Shown here: piece by piece, positions 12,351 to 23,105 of the stretch
How positions within the stretch are numbered: the stretch's first letter is position 1
Layout: each line of letters opens with the position of its first letter
NCBI GenBank assembly: GCA_032622095.1
Contig: CP136068.1
Span: 159,237,465 to 159,301,464, forward strand
Source of the DNA: Siphonodentalium dalli
Taxonomy: Eukaryota > Mollusca > Scaphopoda > Gadilida > Siphonodentaliidae
Direction of reading: 5' to 3'
Length of the DNA: 64,000 nt
The notes under the pieces: model-generated
The model's database searches: none
Told to the model about the DNA's origin: nothing
What the model saw: only the letters and a program-made list of their open reading frames with translations
Translations under genes and position numbers: made by a program

Positions 12351-14486
12351 AAATCAGAACAATTACCTGATAACAGATTTCTGATTTGCTACGTCACGTC
12401 CATAATTATCTGGACCAGCTTCCATTGCTTTGTCTGATAAACCTAGGTCGCTCACACCGACAAGGTATTCACCACTTCCTGTGAGTAGGGTCCCTCTAAT
12501 CATAACGTTTCAAACAATTCATTTTCCGGTGTCTAGCTTACGATTTTAAATATTTGCTAAATATGATATTTGTGCGTCATCTTGAACTAGAAAGGCATAT
12601 GATCGATGACTATACAAGCTTATAGAAGGTCATCTCTATGTATGTGTCTCATACCCCATGGTGATAACGGCATGTACACCTGGCGAACCAGTTAGCTAGT
12701 CACTTCTCAATAGATGGTTCGTCAACTCACAAACTCAGCGAACGCATTGGCATATGTGGACAACTTCGACAGTGTTTCGAAAGTTGCTAGCTGTCTCATT
12801 CCCTTGGACAGATGTCTATCTGCTAAGTAGAAGACCATAGTGTACAGACCACCCACACTTCTTGACCATGATCCGAAGCAAACTGCATGACGCCCCGCAG
12901 GTGTCTCGTCGAATATCTCCCAGCAGAGAAGAACAATGCTCGCGGTGCTAGTTTGTGGACATGCGCCATGCTAGTGGGAATGAAATGGCCACGGTAAACA
13001 CTACCCCTACACCTGGTGCATGTTATGCGTGTCGGTTTTTTTTGTGTGTGGTAAGATCACATTGGTTTCGAAGCCTTTCTGATTCAACTACGTAGATTTT
13101 TGCCTGGATAATACTATGCTAGCCTCCATCAACACAGTCGGATGGACTAAAGGATAATGTCTTTATAGTATGAATGTATGCGTTTTTTGTTATCCTCTCT
13201 CAGGGTTAGTGTCAGTATGTGGGCGGTATTATTCAAGACAATGTCAAGAACTGGTGCATTTATTTCACTATGTATTTAAAGAACAATTTACAGTCTCGGT
13301 GGCAATGGATGTGGACGTTGGGGAACGCGACCTTTATGATCATATAACTTTAGAATATAGTAGTTAATGTCTCATGCAGGAAAATGGTCGCAATGGTGAT
13401 GTTACCAACAAATCACTTGGTGTACCAACGTTTGTTGAACTGAATGCAAGAGCTCATCAACGTAACATTCATCGGGATGTTCTTCGCGTTAAACATTTCA
13501 ACCTTTTGTTGATGACATTTGTACATTCTTGAACCATACCACCCAGCGTGGGTATGACATATCAACCAACTATCAAAGGTATCGCCTTTAAGACTATACC
13601 CCAGCCGTGGTGGGGCTTATGCAGCAGTAGCCAATGGCACACACCTGGTACAGTTGGTTAAGAACGGCTTCCAACGGATGGGAACAAACAATTTTAGCAT
13701 ACAAGCCACACATGAGATCATGTCTGAATCGAAAACATAACAAAATAAGGGGCGGTGCAGTCATGGTCCAATTTCACTTCCACTATCATGACACATACCC
13801 ACAAACTAGCACCGTGTGCATTGCTATCGTCTGCTTGGAGCTGTTCGGTGAGACGATTGCAGGATGCCAACAATCTTGTTCTTGTGATCATGTTCAAGGA
13901 GTTTGGGTATATTATGCATTATGGTCTTCTACGCCTTAGCAGAAATGCATCCGTCAAATGTCGGGCTTTCAACATTCGAAGCCGTATACAGAAGTTGTCC
14001 GGATACGTCAGTGCATTAGAGGAGTATGTGAATTGATGAACCATATATTGAGAAGTGGCTATTTGGGAAGATCACCAGGTGTAGACGTTGTTATCCCCAT
14101 TAGGTCACCAAAGCTGACAATACGCAGATAGATAGGTCCTTCTGAAAGCTAGTATACACATCGACCGAATACCTTTCTAGTGTATCGCACAAGATTACGC
14201 CTATACCCCATATGTAGCATCTGAATTATACCATAAGATATACCACGAATGAAGCTCGTTAAGAATTCCAAGCTTTCGAAACAGACACGTGAGCTGGACA
14301 CCTGCATATGTATTGTTTGAAACATTCCGATTAGTGGGACACTTCTACAAAGAAGTGTAGTAAACTGTTGTTGTGAGCGAGACAGATTAATCTGACGAAG
14401 AGACGGAAACGGGTCTAGATAATGCTGAATGTGGCAATTCAGAATAAGCTCAGGCACTGTTGTTTTGATTTTTGGAAGTCATACTA
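12351..14486. other. Interior of palindromic element, no recognisable gene
   Basis: Only short open frames occur on either strand (for example 13634-13939 and 14149-14457). None shows a motif or family resemblance I can name. It may be the remains of a transposase too decayed to read by eye. Confidence 0.45.
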
Positions 14487-15923
14487 TGACTATTCGGCGC
14501 ACCTATATACGGTTACGGCCAGTATGAGCCCTTAGTGGAGAATGGATTTTGAAATGCCACATCGCGATTGTGGCTTTTCATCATTCCAAAAATCTACGAC
14601 TTACGTTGGAACTAATAGATGGCTTATATTATGTACCGTTTCGTCTATCCAAATCGATATTATGACAAAAAATGAAATTAGTATGTGATAATATCGGCTT
14701 CTTTTCAATTTCTGGCCGCCAGTTTGGCCGCCATATTGACTTCGAGTATCACTTGCCAAACCCTAATGAACAATTCATACATATCAACATGTAACGGTGG
14801 GTAGAAATCGCGAAACAATTACGCCCATCCTAATAAAGTAAAGGAATGTAGACGTGTTTTCAAATTTCGGTCGCCATTTTGGCCGCCATTTTCGATTTGG
14901 AAAACCATTTCTTGCATGGGATATAAGGTAATTACTTCACCTCAGTATTTCCAACTCAACTGTTAGCATGGATGGAGTTGTCTCGACAATAATGCCCAAT
15001 GATGTAAATATGAGCGAATTTCGGTGATTTTTCAAAATTTGTCCGCCATTGTGGGCGCCATTTTAGATTTGGGGGACTTTTATTTAGATATGGAACAAGG
15101 AAAGTTCTTCGCCTAAGTGTTCCCAACTCACAATAGTAAGCAGGTGTTGAGTTTTCATAACAATAATGCTCACTGATGTTAAAATCAGCGATTTTCGCGA
15201 TATTTCTATTTCTGGTGGCAATTTTGGCCGCCATCTTGGATTTGGGTAAAATATTTCCTCAACTCAGGTATAAGAGAAATCCTAGCTCGAGTATCGCCTG
15301 CACATATATATGCATCGGTGTTGTTATAATAGCAATAACATTCATTGATTCGAAACATTACATCGCGTTATTAACGTAGATTCGGCTTTGACCTATTATA
15401 TCAGCATTTGGGAAAACGTGATATCGGACAAAAATATCCCACAAAGAAGGTATACTATGGTCCCCATGTGGTCGCCAATGACTCCTCTACATGTATATGA
15501 TAAATGTATAATATGACGCAAAGATGCCAAAATTTTCCCACAGAGACAAACGAAAGGTGGTAACATGTCAGGAAAATATCATATTTTCACATTTCGGCGA
15601 CCATCTTGGCCGCCATATTGGATTCTGGTATCGGATTTTTGGCTAATTTGTAAGGGTTGTATATTAGCATAACGAATCGAGCGGAAAACAAGACCGCATG
15701 TGATATAATCTTTACTATAACGGCGATCAAAAAGACCTGGTGCATTTAAAAGAAATGGCCGCCATGATGGACGCCATCTTGTCTGAAGTCTCTGCGGCCA
15801 CTTTTTGTTCTTGTTAACAAGTGAACAAATTTAGAGGAGACATTAAGAAAGAAAATTAGTGGGGTGAAGTTAAGTCCTGGGGGGGGGGGGGGGGGTACAG
15901 AGGTCGACCAATATCTCCTGGAC
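14487..15923 (-). repeat. Right arm of palindromic element
   Basis: This is the inverse of 10925-12350: for example GAGACTTCAGACAAGATGGC read on the minus strand matches 11046 on the plus strand. A poly-G run at about 15879-15895 replaces the shorter C run of the left arm. Confidence 0.8.
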
Positions 15924-15939
15924 TATATCCATCGTTCTA

Positions 15940-16260
15940 ACACAACCCCCGACTCTAACCCTAGTCTAATACAAACATCTGACTATAAAAATAATCATAA
16001 CCCTAATTCTAATCCAAACCCTAACCCTGTCCATAACCTATCTATATTCACAATATTGACCATAACACAATCCCAAACATTAACCAAAACCCTAACCCTG
16101 ATTTTACTCTTACCCTAATCATAACCCTAATTATATCCATAACCTAACGCTAGACCATAACCTTTACCGTAACCCTGAACCTGACCCTAATCCTACCCCG
16201 GAACTTAACCTAACACTAACCCAATCTAACCCTAAGACTGCCCATAAACCATAACACTAA
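15940..16260 (+). repeat. Degenerate CCCTAA (telomere-type) repeats, right block
   Basis: Repeated AACCCTAACCCTG and CATAACC words continue on the same strand as the block at 10320-10922. The palindromic element sits between the two. Confidence 0.75.
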
Positions 16261-16560
16261 CCAGACTCAGCCCAGCAAAACGATATGTAGCATGACCCTA
16301 CATGACCCTTACAATTTCCTATGAGCCCATCAATCTGGTATTTCGCAAAGAATTTTTGAAATAATCGTTCAAATGTCTTTTTTAGAGAGCGTATATTCCA
16401 TGTCTGGTTTGATTCAGTGGAGAAAACAATTAAGGCTACTTCCCACTTCACGAAGCTTGACGTGTCTGATTCCATTAACACCTGGATACAAACGATATAA
16501 ACTACGGATACATCGGCTACTTATTACAAGTTCCTTATTCCTTATTCGGAAACATAATAT
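16261..16560. other. Gene-free spacer
   Basis: No supported gene or repeat lies between the telomere-like block and the satellite. Confidence 0.5.
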
Positions 16561-16564
16561 ATAG

Positions 16565-19345
16565 ACGAAATAAACGATTCGGTAGGGCGGCCCACCCGAA
16601 AATAACATATAATAACCGAAAACCGCAACCCTCTAGCCCGTGCTGTTGCCGCAGTAGGTGGACAAAGTGGCCACCATAGCGGCCACCATCGCCGTTTGCG
16701 CATTTATTAACCGATTTGGATCAAATAAACGGTGCTGTAGGGTGGCCCACCCGAAAATAACATCTAATATCCGAAAACCGCAACCCTCTAGCCCGTGCGG
16801 TTGCAACATTAGGTGGCCAAAGTGGCAACCATAGCCGTTTGGGCATTTATGAACCGATTTGGACCAAATAAACGGTTGTCAAGGGTGGCCCACGCGAAAA
16901 TAACATATAATAACCGAAAACTGCACCCCTCTAGCCCGTGCGGTTGCCACAGTAGATGGCCAAAGTGGTAACCATAGCCGTTTGGGCATTTATGAACCGA
17001 TTTGAACCAAATAAACGGTGGTCAAGGGTGCCCCCCCCCTCCGAAAATAACCGAAAACCGCAAAAGTAGATGGCCAAAGTGGCAACCATAGCCGTTTGGG
17101 CATTTATGAACCGATTTTGACCAAATAAACGTTGCGGTATGGTGGCCCACCAGAAAATAACATATAATAACCGAAACCCGCAACCCTCTAGCCCGTGCGG
17201 TTGACACAGTAGGTGGCCAAAGTGGCAACCATAGCCGTTTGGGCATTTATGAACCGATTTGAACCAAATAAACGGTGGTCAAGGGAGCCCCCCCCCCCGA
17301 AAATAACGGAAAACCGCAACAGTAGATGGCCAAAGTGGCAACCATAGCCGTTTGGGCATTTATGAACCGATTTGGACCAAATAAACTGTGCGGTAGGGTT
17401 GCCCACCCGAAAATAACATATAATAACCGAAAACCGCAACCCTCTAGCCCGTGTGGTTGCCGCAGTAGGGGCCAAATTGGCAACCATAGCCGTTTTGGCA
17501 TTTATGAACCGATTTGGACCAAATAAACGGTTGTCAAGGGTGGCCCACGCGAAAATAACATATAATAACCGAAAATTGCAGCCCTCTAGCCCGTGCGGTT
17601 GCCACAGTAGATGGCCAAAGTGGTAACCATAGCCGTTTGGGCATTTATGAACCGATTTGAACCAAATAAACGGTGGTCAAGGGTGCCCCCCCCCCTCCGA
17701 AAATAACCGAAAACCGCAAAAGTAGATGGCCAAAGTGGCAACCATAGCCGTTTGGGCATTTATGAACCGATTTTGACCAAATAAACGTTGCGGTATGGTG
17801 GCCCACCAGAAAATAACAGAAAATAACATATAATAACCGAAACCCGCAACCCTCTAGCCCGTGCGGTTGACACAGTAGGTGGCCAAAGTGGCAACCATAG
17901 CCGTTTGGGCATTTATGAACCGATTTGAACCAAATAAACGGTGGTCAAGGGAGCCCCCCCCCCAAAAATAACGGAAAACCGCAACAGTAGATGGCCAAAG
18001 TCGCAACCATAGCCGTTTGGGCATTTATGAACCGATTTGGACCAAATAAACTGTGCGGTAGGGTTGCCCACCCGAAAATAACATATAATAACCGAAAACC
18101 GCAACCCTCTAGCCCGTGTGGTTGCCGCAGTAGGGGCCAAATTGGCAACCATAGCCGTTTTGGCATTTATGAGCCGATTCGGACCAAATAAACGATGGTC
18201 AAGGGTGGCCCGCCCGAAAGTAACATATAATAACCGCAAACCTCAACCCTCTATCCCATGCGGTTTCCACAGTAGGTGGCCAAAGTGTCAACCATAGCCG
18301 TTTGGGCATTTATGAACCGATTTGGACCAAATAAACTGTGCGGTAGGGTTGCCCACCCGAAAATAACATATAATAACCGAAAACCGCAACCCTCTAGCCC
18401 GTGTGGTTGCCACAGTAGGTGGACAAAGTGGCAACCATAGCCGTTTGGGCATTTATGAAACGATTTGAACCAAATAAACGGTGGTCAATGGTGGCCCAAC
18501 CGAAAATAACCGAAAACCACAACCCTCTCGCCCGTGCGGTCGCCACAGTAGGTGGCCAAAGTGGCCACCATAGCCGTTTGCGCATTTATGAACCGATTTG
18601 GATCAAATAAACGGTGCTGTAGGGTGGCCCAACCGAAAATAACCGACAACCACAACCCTCTCGCCCGTGCGGTTGCCACAGTAGGTGGCCAAAGTGGCAA
18701 CCATAGCCGTTTGGGCATTTATGAACCGATTGGGACCAAATAAATGGTGCGGTATGATGGCCCACCCCAAACTGTACTATAATAACCGAAACCGCAACCA
18801 TATAGCCCGTGCGGTTGCCACAGTATGTGGCCAAAGTGGCAACCATAGCCGTTTGGGCATTTATGAACCGATTTGGACCCAATAAACGGTGCGGTATGGT
18901 GGCCCACCCCAAACTTTACTTTAATAACCGAAAACCGCAATCCTCTAGCCCGTGCGGTTGCCACAGTAGGTGGCCAAAGTGGCAATCATAGCCGTTTGGG
19001 CATTTATGAACCGATTTGGACCAAATAAACGGTGCGGTAGGATGGCTCACCCCAAAATTAAATATAATAACAGAAAACCGCGCCCATGTAGCCCGTCTGG
19101 TTGCCACAGGAGGTGGCTAAAGTGGTAACCATAGCCGTTTTGGAAGTTATGAACCGATTCGTACCAAATAAACGGTGCGGTAGGGTGACCCACCCCAAAA
19201 TTTGTTATAAAAAACCGAAAACCGCACTATCTAGCCACATGAGGTGGCCAAAGTCGCAGCCATGGCCATTTTGTTATTTATGAACCAATTTTGACCAAAT
19301 AAATGACGCGGTATGGTGGCCAACCCCAAACTTTACTATGAAACT
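16565..19345 (+). repeat. Satellite of 133-143 bp units with higher-order period
   Basis: About 20 units share GGTGGCCAAAGTGGCAACC, ATAGCCGTTTGGGCATTTAT, GAACCGATTTGGACCAAATA and AACCCTCTAGCCCGTGCGG. The right-hand units are 133, 142, 143 and 143 bp long; units near 17040-17350 are shortened by a deletion before the C run. Blocks at about 16810-17465 and 17466-18121 are near-identical (offset 656 bp), giving a higher-order repeat. Units decay towards 19345. The many open frames of 60-108 residues on both strands are reads through the units and are not genes. Confidence 0.9.
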
Positions 19346-19799
19346 AAAACCGTACCTCTTTAGCCCATGTGGTTGCCACAACTGGTGTTCAACAGGTCAG
19401 GGGCGCCCACTACCCTCACCGGCCCAGGCTCTCCTTTTAGATATACCCATTGTTATGGGTATACATGCAGCAATATGGAGGGTCAACACACATGCCGGTG
19501 GCTACCTCGAGCTGTACAGAGCTCTGTGGCTGGCGCTGTCTGGGGGAGTAATGTAAAGTTCATCTGGTCCGATTGCGAAAAGGATCATGTACAAAGCCGT
19601 GTCATTTTTGTGTTAAGGGGGTAACGAACCAAATATCACTCTGCTTGAGGTGTGGTTACAGTAAAGAGAAAACAAAATTTTGGCACCGAGAGCATAGGAC
19701 TGTGGGAAAGGAATTTTCTCGGTTGGCGGCCATTGACGTTGTCAATTAGGTATACCTATCCAGGGCATGTCTACTATACGCAAGCTTCGAGCCCAAGCC

Positions 19800-20825
19800 A
19801 AAGATCTCCCTCGATTAGAGAATGCAAAGGAACCCATTCAACAGAAATGAACCGTTGAGGCACAGTGGTGAAAGGAAGCGGTGATGGGGTGTCGTCCGGA
19901 GCATTGTGCGAGAAGGCCCTGGGGTCCTCAGATAACTGGTCAACTGAGTGGGAGGGGACAATTTGACATGGATGTCTATGACCCCCACCCGGTGACGAAC
20001 CGTAGATTGACATGGTGAACGGTGCCAAAAACGTGTGGACCAGTTTGTGCTCCACGACGGCCGCACCTACATGACACTGGAGACTGCCCAAAACCTCCAG
20101 GAAGTATGTGCTGAATTGGGCGATGAGTCCCTCGCAGGCCGAACCTTCGGGATGAATCACGCAGCCAGTATCATGGACAAAGAGCACAACGGCTGGAAAC
20201 TGACCCCGGCTAACCTCGCATATGACATCCAAAAAGCCTGTGTCGAGTCGGGCATGGTCATGGCGGCCTCTGGAACGCGATGGGCTACGATATAAGAGAC
20301 GTCGTCAGCATCGACATAAAAGCCTGCCACCGGCCAGCTTCCAAGGCCATGGCGAGGCAAAGCCATAGTTTGACAGATTCGGGCACCCCACCCAACACAT
20401 GTCCTGATCGCAATCAACGGCCCCTCCCAAAAATATCGCCACCGGTTTCGCCGACGTCCATGAATGGGAGTTCGCCCCTAACTGCCATCTAGTCATCTCC
20501 GCCTAGTCCGAAATCATTTCGCAGATCAGGGCTGTGACCCTAACCCTCTGCTCTCCTTCCTGATTGAGTCAGATCTCATGAAGAGCGTGGATTTCCGTGA
20601 GGCCGTCATCACTCTTGAGCAACGAACTGAGGTCTGGCTCCCTGAAGATCGTGATCAAGGCTGCAGCATCATATGCAAATTCATCCAGGACAACAAGGCC
20701 GACGGCAAACGACTGACACGGTGACTTGTGGTCGACAAGGGAGAGCTTGACTTTTTGGTAAGGGACAAAAACAGGAGATCTCGGCTTGAGGGGGTATTCC
20801 TCTCTTCGAAAGCCTGATCTAATCA
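19800..20825 (+). pseudogene. Broken polymerase-like mobile-element ORF, fragment 1
   Basis: GC-richer than its surroundings and coding-like on the plus strand, but full of stops and frame shifts. The frame at 20035-20295 (DQFVLHDGRTYMTLETAQN onward) leads into VVSIDIKAC near 20300, which looks like the D-containing motif A of family B DNA polymerases. Coding-like text continues through NPLLSFLIESDLMKS, EVWLPEDRDQGCS and GELDFLVRDKN to about 20780. From memory it resembles large uncharacterised polymerase/helicase-like proteins abundant in Rhizophagus gene models; this needs a search. Its first 200 bp (19829-20030) duplicate 21022-21240. Confidence 0.55.
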
Positions 20826-21930
20826 ATGCGATTGCCGACGTCCGTGCTGCAGAGTTTGTTTCACGCCTGCGGCGGGCCCAACAAAACAGGCCGGTTCCCG
20901 GCCATTGGTGGGGATGTGAACAACCTCCACAGGCGAGGTCAGAGACACCGCGAGCTTAAACTGATCGACACCGAGTTCACGTTGTGCGAAATCCTCGAGG
21001 AGCGACAGCACAGGAACCCATTGAGGAGAAAAGAACCGTTGAGGCACAGTGGCGAAATGAAGCGACGATGGGATGTCGTGTTGTGCATTGTGCGAGAAGG
21101 TCCTGTAATCCTCAGAGAAATGTTCATCAGAGAAGTGAGGAAGAGGGTACAATTTGACCTGGATGTTCATGTCCCGCACCCGGTGAGACTCCCGGCCGAC
21201 GAACCGTGGGTTGACATGATGAACGATGCCAAACACCAGTTTGAAGTCGGCGGCGCAGCCGCAGTCTACTCCACATGGAGGATAGAGAGCGTCGACGTCA
21301 ACGACGTCTTTGCTAGCCATGGGGGTCAGAAAGCACCGAATGGTCGTTTGACAGATGCGAGAGAGTAGCACAACTCGTCAGAGAGCTCCACAAACAAGAG
21401 TACTCCCCCAAAGTTAAGTTCGTGAGGCAGCACGATGACGGCAACTGGGTGTTTGAAGACAAGTGTGACCCGGCTGAGATCACTCATGCCACAAGCCCCG
21501 GTATGCTGACGGGTATTGACCGCCCATACTATGAGAATGCTTACCCTGTCACCATGGTTGTCAATGGTGTCTATCCTCTCAGAGACCCAGATCCTGCAAA
21601 TCTAGCATCAATGAAAGACGGCGATCTCAACTGTGCCCAGTTGTGAAACACTTTGAAGGTGCGCTGGGAGGGCAGGGACTCACGCCCACGAGGAGAAAGA
21701 AAATTCAGGAGTGGGAAGAGCGAGTTCATCAGGCCACTGTCGGGGATGCCGCCGTCCTCGAGAAGATACTGAAGCGTGCGATCTTGCTCCGAGATATAGC
21801 CGGTGAGGACAACTACAACAGCGGGCAATACCAGCTTAGGGCAATGGGATAAGAAAGTGGAGCTCATCTGCGACAACGCCCATGCCTGGTCCAAAGATCC
21901 CCCACTTCCCATGTGAGAGGAAACGATACC
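20826..21930 (+). pseudogene. Broken polymerase-like mobile-element ORF, fragment 2
   Basis: A 180-codon frame (20826-21368) contains VVLCIVREGP and VQFDLDVHVPHPV. It is followed in other frames by RQHDDGNWVFEDKCDPAEIT (21425), YENAYPVTMVVNGVYPLRDP, GDLNCAQL, then KHFEGALGGQGLTPTRRKK (21643) and ILLRDIAGEDNYNSGQYQ. It ends near KKVELICDNAHAW (21870). I believe this is the N-terminal part of the same protein whose polymerase part lies upstream at 20035-20780, so the order is permuted or two partial copies lie side by side. Frame shifts near 21370, 21640 and 21840 make it dead. The reverse-strand open frame of 182 residues is a shadow. Confidence 0.55.
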
Positions 21931-21994
21931 ATGTGTCTATCAGAAAATAACAGTCGTTAAAAACATGATGCACGGTATCATTATAAATTTTCCC

Positions 21995-23105
21995 TCATCT
22001 TACAACGACCTCAACGAATTTCAACACGCATAGTAATTGCACAATGAGAAAGTAAAATTGCTTGTGTCTGGGGTATTTGTGGCATGCTTTCCAAAGGTGG
22101 GACATGTGTAGGTTTGTTTGGACGGTAGCAAAACGACCGAAGTCACACTGTGTTGATACTAGGTGTTGCCATTCGTTTCTATAGTTTGACATCATTGCGT
22201 TGTTGACCAGGGACTTCCAATGATGTTTATTAGGTACTTTTGCTTCTGATGACAATTCCTCATACAAGTGAGCAATCGTCAGATCCTTAAGATCTGATTC
22301 AACTTTTCTAATGAGAGGACTCCCCTGTGCGAAGTGAGATTCAGATGTGCGATAGTAAAAAAGTTGCTTCGTAGCCTTGTCATTACTCATATTGAATAAT
22401 GAGCGATACAGAGATAGTCTGCGTTTGATTATGAAGTAACTGATTGACTGGATACCAAGCAACCCCTCTACCATAGCCGTGCGGGTTTTGGGATGCAAAC
22501 CCTGAATACGTTTTAAGCCAAATTAGTGAATGCGTTCAAGTTTAAGCTTGTCAGCATTAGTGATATCAGTGATGAGTTCTGTTCCATATAGACCTCTTGA
22601 TAATACAGCAGACTTGTAAAGCTTTACTGGGCTGTGTACATACCTGCATTTGACAACATAAAAAATGTTCCCCTTATCTTGGTGCATACCTCATCTACTA
22701 GGGATGATGCGAATTTGAATTTATCTATAGAAATGCCTAAGTGAGTGACAGAGGTAACTTCAGTCATTTCGTTTCGACCAAGAGTCAATTTCCTGTGCGT
22801 TCCAGAGTGGTCGGCTCTAGATTCATTGAAGACTATTTTGTAATTCTTTGATGCATTGTATTTGTAGCGCCAAATAGAGCTGTATGAACTGCATTGTGAG
22901 TGATTGTAACCCAGTTGGAGTTAACGACATTAACAACATATCATCGGCATGAGTTGGTCAACATAAATTAATTCCACCTATTTTCAGACCGCATGCCGCC
23001 CGCTCAAGATCCCACAGAAACTGGTCAATATAGATGGTGTAAAAATATCGGGGAGAGGGTAACCGCCCTGTCGCGTTCCATGTAGTACGTCAATCCATTT
23101 TAATT
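21995..23105 (-). pseudogene. Decayed LINE, palm to C-terminus
   Basis: Minus-strand reading begins near 23105 with WIDVLHGTRQGG, then YFYTIYIDQFLWDLE, and the catalytic block HADDMLLMS near 22945 (a Y-to-H change in the usual YADD). It continues with LYKSAVLSRGLYGTELI near 22610 and ends in a 167-residue frame (22498-21995) starting LHPKTRTAMVEGLLGIQS. Stops and frame shifts interrupt it. The start coincides with the point where the separate fragment at 27430-28335 stops, so both may be one element. Confidence 0.8.

Larger units (their letters stand above)
10925..15923. mobile_element. 5-kb palindromic element with 1.4-kb inverted arms
   Basis: The ends are GTCCAGGAGATATTGGTCGA and its exact reverse complement, each flanked outside by TA (10923-10924 and 15924-15925). 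The arms 10925-12350 and 14487-15923 align in inverse orientation along their whole length, with moderate divergence. The interior (12350-14486) encodes no recognisable transposase. TA duplication with terminal inverted repeats is compatible with a Tc1/mariner-like or other TA-inserting element, but the very long arms are unusual. It lies within CCCTAA-type repeats. Confidence 0.8.

Noticed and set aside
17188-18912. Many open frames of 60-108 codons in the satellite
   Set aside because: They are reads through satellite units and repeat the same words on both strands.
20823-21371. 182-codon minus-strand open frame
   Set aside because: It is antisense to the plus-strand polymerase-like fragment, whose flanking pieces are all plus-strand; no recognisable motif on the minus strand.
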